A stretch of DNA of 64,000 nt, from positions 62,001-126,000 of the forward strand of contig NZ_BJMN01000010.1 in assembly GCF_006539185.1 (NCBI RefSeq), written 5' to 3'. The notes beneath the pieces are model-generated. The model ran no database searches. It saw only the letters and a program-made list of their open reading frames with translations, and was not told the DNA's origin. Made by a program: the position numbers and the translations under genes. This DNA is from Streptomyces gardneri. GTDB taxonomy: Bacteria > Actinomycetota > Actinomycetes > Streptomycetales > Streptomycetaceae. Of the stretch, positions 58,882-64,000 are shown one piece after another (position 1 is the first letter of the stretch; every line of letters begins with the position of its first letter).

Positions 58882-58954
58882 GGTCGTGCTCCTTCGTCCG
58901 TCTCTTCGGCGGGGCGGCGTGCCCGCTGAGCAGACTGTTCCGCGGCGCGCTTCG

Positions 58955-58998
58955 GGTCCGCTGACGGTCCGCTGACGGTCCGCTGACGGTCGGATGAT
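58955..58998. promoter_or_regulatory. 11-bp direct repeats, likely SARP binding site
   Basis: GGTCCGCTGAC is repeated exactly at 58955-58965, 58966-58976 and 58977-58987; a fourth, degenerate unit GGTCGGATGAT fills 58988-58998. Ten bases later comes TAGGGT (59009-59014), a possible -10, nine bases before the SARP ATG. SARP proteins bind direct repeats with 11-bp period just upstream of the -10, so this is a natural site for the adjacent regulator. Confidence 0.7.
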
Positions 58999-59022
58999 CA
59001 TCGCTGTGTAGGGTCGGGTCGC

Positions 59023-62000
59023 ATGAGGTTCGGGGTGCTCGGTCCGGTGGCGGTGTGGGGTGCCGACGGCACGCCGGTGCGCGTCCCGGAGACCAAGGTG
59101 CGGGCGCTCCTGGCCGATCTTCTGGTCCATGACGGGCAGCCGGTGTCGGCCGACCGGCTCGTCCACGACATCTGGGGCGACGCCGTCCCCGGCAATCCCG
59201 CCAACGCGCTCCAGGCCAAGGTCTCCCAGCTGCGCCGGGTCGTCGGCCGTGACCGTGTGCTCCACCAGCCTGCCGGGTACCGGCTGCGCCTCGACGGCGG
59301 TCCCGCCGAGGTCGACGCCGGACGGTTCCGGCAGCTCGCGGCGGAGGCCCGGCTCGTCGCCCCGCCACGCGCCAGGGCGGCGCTGCTCGGCGAGGCCCTG
59401 GACCTGTGGCGCGGAGCCGCGTACGCGGACTTCGCCGACGAGGAGTTCGTACGCCCCGCGGCCGAGCGCCTGGCCGAGGAACGGCTCACACTCGTCGAGG
59501 AACAGGCCGAGGCGCGGCTGGAGTTCGGCGATCCCCTGCTGCTCGGCGAGACGGCCGGTCTCGTCGCCCGCCATCCGCTGCGCGAGCGGTTGCGCGCCGT
59601 GCGGATGCGCGCCCTGTACGGCGCGGGCCGGCAGAGCGAGGCCGTCGCCACGTACACGGAGCTCCGTACCCTGCTCGCCGACGAGCTGGGCCTCGACCCG
59701 ACCCCCCGGCTCGCGGCGCTGTACGAGGCGATCCTGCGCCAGGACGTCGGACTGATACCCGCGGGAGCCACCGGCGGGGAGAGCCGGCGCGTGACGGCCG
59801 CGGTCCCGTCCGCCCGCCCCGGCCCGGACCCTCACACGCCCCGCCGCCAGAACCTCCCGACGCCGCCGACGACTCTCGTGGGACGCGGCCCCGCACAAGA
59901 GGCGGTCGTCCGGCTCCTCGGCACCGAGCGGCTCGTCACGCTGACCGGACCCGGCGGTGTGGGCAAGACGCGCCTGGCGCTGGCCGTCGCCGCGCAGCTC
60001 GCCCGCGACCCGGGCGGCACCGCGCGCGACGGCACCGCGCCCGACGACACTCCGCTCGACGGGGGCGTACCCGACGGTGTGTGGTTCGTCGAGTTCGGCG
60101 GTCTCCCCGCCGAGACCGCCGATCTCGTCCAGGCCGTGGCCGCGGCCCTCGGCATCCGCGACACGGTGTCGTCGGCGCGCGGCGCCGCCGCCGATGCCTC
60201 GGCCGTGCTGCACGGCGCGCTGCGGGACCGTCGGGTGTTGCTGGTCCTCGACAACTGCGAGCACGTGATCGAACCGGCCGCCGAGCTGACCGCGTCCCTG
60301 CTGCGGACCGCGCCGGGCGTGCGAGTGCTCGCCACGAGCCGGGAGTCCCTTCGGCTCCCCGGCGAGACGGTCTACGCCGTCGCGCCCCTCGAACCCGACG
60401 ACGCGGCCCGGCTGTTCACGGAGCGGGCCGTCGCTGCGGCACCCGACTCCGCACCCGACTTCGCCACCGGAGGCGATTCCGGAGATGAGGAGAGCGGCGG
60501 GGTGCGGGACGCCGTCGCGGAGATCTGCCGTCGACTGGACGGGCTCCCGCTCGCCCTGGAACTCGCCGCCACCCGCGTCCGGACCCTCGGTGTGCGGGAG
60601 CTGGCCGTGCGCCTCGGCGACCGCTTCCGGGTCCTCGCCTCCGGGCAGCGCGGTCTCCCGGCCCGGCAGCAGACGCTGCGTGCGGTGATCGACTGGAGCT
60701 GGGATCTGCTCGCCCCTCCCGAGAAGGCCGTACTGCGCCGCCTCGCCGTCCCCGTCGGAGGATGCGCGCTGGACACGGCGGAGTCGGTGTGCGCGGGCGA
60801 CGGCATCGACCGTGACGAGGTGCCGGACCTGGTGGGCCGGCTGGTCGACCGCTCCCTCGTCTCGGCGACCCGGACCACCGACGGACCGCGCTACCGGCTG
60901 CTCGAATCGGTCGCCGCGTACGCGCGTGAACGCCTGCACGAGGCAGGGGAGTTCACCGCCGTTGCGGATCACCACGCCCTCTACTATCGCCGGTTCGCGG
61001 AGCGCGCCGAGCCCCACCTGCGCGGCGCGGGCCAGCGGCGTCGGCTCGCACGGCTGGACGCCGAGTCCGCCAACCTCCGTGCCGCTCTCGACCACTCCCT
61101 GCGGACGGCCGAATGGCCCGACTCGGCGCGCCTGGCAGCCGCCCTGTGCCCGTGGTGGCTGCTGCGAGGCCGGCTGCACGAGGCCCGGCGCACCCTCGCC
61201 GCCGTCGTGGACGCCCTCCCGGCCGGCACAGCCGCCGAGGAGTCGGCCGAACTCCGCCTGCTCCTCGGGGCCTTCACCATGCTGACGGGCGGGCGCGCGC
61301 CGGAGACGGACCGCTCCGAGACCGATCACCTTGAGGCGTTCATCGCCGACCCCGCACGGCACGGGCGCGCGCTCTGGTTGTTCGCGTACGGACTTCACCA
61401 CGCGGGCGACCCGACAGCGGCCCACACCGTCAACGCCCGCGCACTCGACCGCTTCGTCGAGGCCGGCGACCGTTGGGGCACCGCCGCGGCCCGGGCCCTG
61501 CGGGCCCACACCTCGTTCGCCGCCGGCGACCTGCGGACGGCACGCGAGGACGGTCTCGACGCCGCCCTGGCCTTCCGTGACCTCGGCGACGGGTGGGGCG
61601 AGTTGCTGACCGTGCCGGTGCTCGCCGCCCTCGCCGAGATCGAGGGTGACTACGATGCCGCCACCGCCCGGCAGACCGAGGGGCTGCGCCTCGCCGAGGG
61701 CCTGGGCCTGGCGGTGGAGGCCTCGGCACGGCTCGGCGGCCTCGGGCGCCTCGCGCTCATGGCCGGCGACTGGGAACGCGCCCGCTTCCTGCACGAGCGG
61801 GCCCGGCGCGCGGCGGCGGAGCAGGGCCACATGTTCGGCGAGGTGTTCGCGCTCATGGGCCTCGCTCTCGGCGCACGGCGCTCCGGCGACCTGGACGCCG
61901 CCGAACGCCACCTGCGGACGATGCGCGACGCGTACCCGTCGTCGACCGCGGGGAAGCACCTGATCCATGTGGAGCTCGGCTTCGTCGCCGCGCTCCGCGG

Positions 62001-62340
62001 GCAGGTGGCCGAGGCTGCCGCCCACCAGTGCCGCGGCCTGGAGTTCGCCGAGCGGCTGGATCCGCGCGCGCTCGCGCTCTCCCTCGAGGGCCTCGCCGGC
62101 GTCGCCGCGGCCACGGGCGGCTCACCTCAGCTCACCCGCGCCGCCCTGCTCCTCGGTGCGGCGGACGCGGCCCGCCGGAGCGTCGGTGCGCCGCTCCCGG
62201 AGGCCGAACGCACCGACGTGCGCCGCGTCGCCGCGGTAGCCGTGCGGGCGCTCGGCGAATCCGCGTACGCCACCGCGTTCCAGGCGGGTGCGGCCATGCC
62301 GCTCGCGGAGGCGGTCCGCAGGGCGGGCGACGGGACCTGA
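59023..62340 (+). CDS. Large SARP-family regulator (AfsR/BTAD-NB-ARC-TPR)
   Basis: A 1105-residue transcriptional activator. Residues 1-90 form the OmpR-type DNA-binding domain (MRFGVLGPVAVWGADG with DRLVHDIWGDAVPGNPANALQAKVSQLRRVVG), 97-245 the BTAD domain ending in LGLDPTPRLAALYEAILRQD, and about 285-560 an NB-ARC ATPase with Walker A GPGGVGKTRLA, Walker B VLLVLDNCEHV and GLPLALELAA. The C-terminal 450 residues are TPR-like helical repeats. Such proteins switch on secondary-metabolite genes. Start is nine bases after a -10-like TAGGGT, suggesting a near-leaderless mRNA. Direct repeats upstream suggest autoregulation and control of the divergent ene-reductase. Confidence 0.92.
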   Translation: MRFGVLGPVAVWGADGTPVRVPETKVRALLADLLVHDGQPVSADRLVHDIWGDAVPGNPANALQAKVSQLRRVVGRDRVLHQPAGYRLRLDGGPAEVDAGRFRQLAAEARLVAPPRARAALLGEALDLWRGAAYADFADEEFVRPAAERLAEERLTLVEEQAEARLEFGDPLLLGETAGLVARHPLRERLRAVRMRALYGAGRQSEAVATYTELRTLLADELGLDPTPRLAALYEAILRQDVGLIPAGATGGESRRVTAAVPSARPGPDPHTPRRQNLPTPPTTLVGRGPAQEAVVRLLGTERLVTLTGPGGVGKTRLALAVAAQLARDPGGTARDGTAPDDTPLDGGVPDGVWFVEFGGLPAETADLVQAVAAALGIRDTVSSARGAAADASAVLHGALRDRRVLLVLDNCEHVIEPAAELTASLLRTAPGVRVLATSRESLRLPGETVYAVAPLEPDDAARLFTERAVAAAPDSAPDFATGGDSGDEESGGVRDAVAEICRRLDGLPLALELAATRVRTLGVRELAVRLGDRFRVLASGQRGLPARQQTLRAVIDWSWDLLAPPEKAVLRRLAVPVGGCALDTAESVCAGDGIDRDEVPDLVGRLVDRSLVSATRTTDGPRYRLLESVAAYARERLHEAGEFTAVADHHALYYRRFAERAEPHLRGAGQRRRLARLDAESANLRAALDHSLRTAEWPDSARLAAALCPWWLLRGRLHEARRTLAAVVDALPAGTAAEESAELRLLLGAFTMLTGGRAPETDRSETDHLEAFIADPARHGRALWLFAYGLHHAGDPTAAHTVNARALDRFVEAGDRWGTAAARALRAHTSFAAGDLRTAREDGLDAALAFRDLGDGWGELLTVPVLAALAEIEGDYDAATARQTEGLRLAEGLGLAVEASARLGGLGRLALMAGDWERARFLHERARRAAAEQGHMFGEVFALMGLALGARRSGDLDAAERHLRTMRDAYPSSTAGKHLIHVELGFVAALRGQVAEAAAHQCRGLEFAERLDPRALALSLEGLAGVAAATGGSPQLTRAALLLGAADAARRSVGAPLPEAERTDVRRVAAVAVRALGESAYATAFQAGAAMPLAEAVRRAGDGT

Positions 62341-62443
62341 CCCGGGCATGGCACCGGCCTCGCCACCCGCGGACCCATCGGGACTGCTGTGGCCTGCGTC
62401 ACGTTCTGGGAACTCGTTCGGGCCGGCCGGACAGTCCGCAGAT

Positions 62444-63076
62444 ATGGAGACGAGTGTGCGTGCCCGAATACGAGCGGGGGATTCCGATGCCTTCGGGTCC
62501 CTCTTCGACGACTACGCCCGGGCGGTGCACAACCACGCCTTCCGGCTGACCGGCGACTGGTCCGCGGCCGAGGACGTGCTGTCGCTGACGTTCCTGGAGG
62601 CCTGGCGGCTGCGGGCGTCGGTGGATCCGGACGGTGGGTCCCTTCGCCCCTGGCTGCTCGGGATCGCCACCAACGTCGTACGGAACACCCGCAGGGCCGC
62701 CCGGCGTCACGAGGCGGCCCTGAACCGTCTGCCGCGCGAGGAGGCGCTCCCCGACTTCGCCGACGAACTGGTCGGCCGGATCGACGACGCGGAACGGGTC
62801 GCGGCGCTCCAGGCGGCGCTCTCCCGGCTGCGGCGCCCCGAGCGCGAGGTGGTCGCCCTCTGCGTCTGGTCGGGTCTGGACTACGCGGCCGCCGCCCAGG
62901 CGCTGGACGTCCCGGTGGGAACGGTCCGTTCCCGGCTGTCCCGCGCCCGCAAGAAGCTCCACAAGTACGCCGGGACCGACCTCTCGTCACGGAACGGGAA
63001 CTCGGCGCCGGGTCGCGGACAGATAGATGGTGACCGCACTTCCGCGGTCCGGCCCATCCAGGAGGAAGCCCGATGA
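62444..63076 (+). CDS. ECF RNA polymerase sigma factor
   Basis: A 210-residue sigma-70 factor of the ECF class: region 2 (AFGSLFDDYARAVHNHAFRLTGDWSAAEDVLSLTFLEAWR) and region 4 (ALSRLRRPEREVVALCVWSGLDYAAAAQALDVPVGTVRSRLSRARKKL) are complete. The start may be ATG 62444 or GTG 62456; the latter has GGAGA 5 bases upstream. GGAAC at 62409-62413 could be an ECF-type -35 of its own promoter. The stop overlaps the next start (ATGA), so the product is made together with the membrane protein downstream. Confidence 0.9.
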   Translation: METSVRARIRAGDSDAFGSLFDDYARAVHNHAFRLTGDWSAAEDVLSLTFLEAWRLRASVDPDGGSLRPWLLGIATNVVRNTRRAARRHEAALNRLPREEALPDFADELVGRIDDAERVAALQAALSRLRRPEREVVALCVWSGLDYAAAAQALDVPVGTVRSRLSRARKKLHKYAGTDLSSRNGNSAPGRGQIDGDRTSAVRPIQEEAR

Positions 63077-64000
63077 GCACCACCCCGTCCCGGCCCACCC
63101 CGGCCGAACACGAGGAGATCGCCCGGCTGTTGCCCGTGCCGGCCGAGCGGGACCGGCCCGCCCGCCACCACCAGGCCCTCAAGGACCAGCTGCTGCGCGA
63201 GTTCCGGCAGGACGCCGCTCCCGCCGCCGCTCCGGCCTCCAAGCCCCGGTTCGGTGTGCGCCGTCTGGCGATCGTCGCCGTTCCCCTCGCGGCGGGCGCG
63301 CTGGCCGTCACGCTGGCGACGAACGGCGCGTCCGGCCCGACGCCCGGCGCCGAGCCGAACGTCGCCGTGGCCCCCGGCTCGGCCGGGAAGGCCCCGGAGG
63401 CGACGCCGGCGACGGTGCTGCTGGACCGCATCGCCACCGTCGCCGCCGCCAAGCCGGCCCGCACCGTCCGCGACGACCAGTACATCCACGTCTCCAGCAC
63501 GGTCGCCTGGTCCAGCCAGAGCGACGCCGACCCCGTCATGCGTCTGGACACCCCCCACAGCCGCGAGGTCTGGCTCTCGGTGGACGGGAGCAAGCCCGGA
63601 CTGCTCCGCGAGCGGGGTGAGGAGATTCCGCTGGCCGGTGCGCTGGACAAGGACGGTCGGCCCGTCGACCCGGTCGGCAATCCCCATCCCACGCTGAACA
63701 GCCCGACCTACCGCTTTCTGGAGTCGCTGCCCACCGACCCCGACGCGCTCCTGAAGAAGATCTACGACGAGACGAAGGGGCAGGGACCCGGGCCGGACCA
63801 GGAGGCGTTCGTGACGATCGGCGACCTGCTGCGCGAGCAGCTCGCTCCGCCGAAGGTCAGCGCCGCCCTGTACAAGGCGGCGGCCCGGATCCCGGGTGTC
63901 ACGGTCGTCGACGACGCGGTGGACGCGGCCGGACGTCACGGCGTCGCCGTCGCCCGCGTCCACGCCGGCGAGCGTACCGAGTGGATCTTCGACAGGAAGA
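63073..64000 (+). CDS. CU044_5270-type membrane protein, partial
   Basis: The first 309 codons of a gene that runs off the window. The N-terminal 65 residues are charged and cytoplasmic (HEEIARLLPVPAERDRPARH); one membrane helix follows (LAIVAVPLAAGALAVTLAT, about 68-86), then an extracytoplasmic domain. This layout and coupling to an ECF sigma gene are typical of the actinobacterial CU044_5270 family, which may sense an envelope signal or restrain the sigma factor; no zinc-binding anti-sigma motif is visible. ATG overlaps the sigma stop. Confidence 0.8.
   Translation, partial: MSTTPSRPTPAEHEEIARLLPVPAERDRPARHHQALKDQLLREFRQDAAPAAAPASKPRFGVRRLAIVAVPLAAGALAVTLATNGASGPTPGAEPNVAVAPGSAGKAPEATPATVLLDRIATVAAAKPARTVRDDQYIHVSSTVAWSSQSDADPVMRLDTPHSREVWLSVDGSKPGLLRERGEEIPLAGALDKDGRPVDPVGNPHPTLNSPTYRFLESLPTDPDALLKKIYDETKGQGPGPDQEAFVTIGDLLREQLAPPKVSAALYKAAARIPGVTVVDDAVDAAGRHGVAVARVHAGERTEWIFDRK

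Noticed and set aside
57736..62025. A 1429-residue open frame on the minus strand opposite the SARP gene
   Set aside because: Only its first-transcribed end-part from 58881 downward is real (the Old Yellow Enzyme). The rest is an antisense shadow of the SARP gene, low in recognisable motifs and rich in Arg/Gly/Pro, as expected for high-GC third positions.

Overview
The window is high-GC DNA with tightly packed genes, many GTG/TTG starts, start-stop overlaps, a SARP/AfsR-type regulator, a candidate DasR box at a chitinase gene and an ECF sigma factor. This points to Streptomyces or a close relative. No tRNA, rRNA or CRISPR array was seen.

1-31.6 kb is a nearly complete steroid ring-degradation locus. 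A minus-strand operon (8.9 to 1.9 kb) encodes HsaA, HsaD, HsaC, HsaB, KstD, a 20beta-HSD-like SDR and an HSL-type esterase. A second hsaA copy and a divergent IclR regulator sit upstream of it. A second minus-strand operon (18.0 to 11.4 kb) encodes HsaE, HsaG, HsaF, KshA, a small Cys-rich protein, KshB, a 3alpha-HSD-like SDR and an SRPBCC protein. Together these carry out delta1-dehydrogenation, 9alpha-hydroxylation, meta-cleavage of ring A and breakdown of the C5 fragment. From 18.2 to 31.6 kb lies a KstR2-regulon-like block for rings C and D: two SDRs, EchA20, IpdA, IpdB, IpdC, FadA6, a TetR regulator (KstR2-like), IpdF, FadE30, an enoyl-CoA hydratase and three acyl-CoA dehydrogenases. Candidate operators lie at the divergent promoters. 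The first bases are the end of an acyl-CoA ligase gene, followed by a Baeyer-Villiger monooxygenase. Sterol side-chain genes and an Mce4-type importer are not in the window, so C19/C22 steroids are the likelier substrates unless those genes lie elsewhere.

31.6-41.9 kb is ordinary chromosomal content: an MFS exporter, a GH18 chitinase with a DasR-like box, HutD, a YihY-family membrane protein, a PAS/SpoIIE phosphatase, a DUF5701 protein, an AraC regulator divergent from a quinone-reductase-like enzyme, and a lipase-like hydrolase. At 42.0-46.3 kb is a 1413-residue caspase / P-loop NTPase / WD40 protein of the STAND type, a plausible conflict or immunity effector.

46.3-51.8 kb is bounded by two inverted, decayed copies of one IS5-family element. 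Inside are a DUF1963 pseudogene, an erythromycin-esterase-family protein, a trypsin pseudogene and a secreted alpha/beta hydrolase.

51.8-55.4 kb encodes HpgT, Hmo and HmaS, the three enzymes that make L-4-hydroxyphenylglycine, with no NRPS in view. The rest holds an amidase with a palindromic operator, a P-loop kinase-like protein, an Old Yellow Enzyme divergent from a large SARP regulator across 11-bp direct repeats, and an ECF sigma factor translationally coupled to a CU044_5270-type membrane protein that runs off the end.

Short tandem repeats recur at gene 3' ends, mainly through the steroid operons. All functional names rest on reading motifs and gene order; no database search was run.
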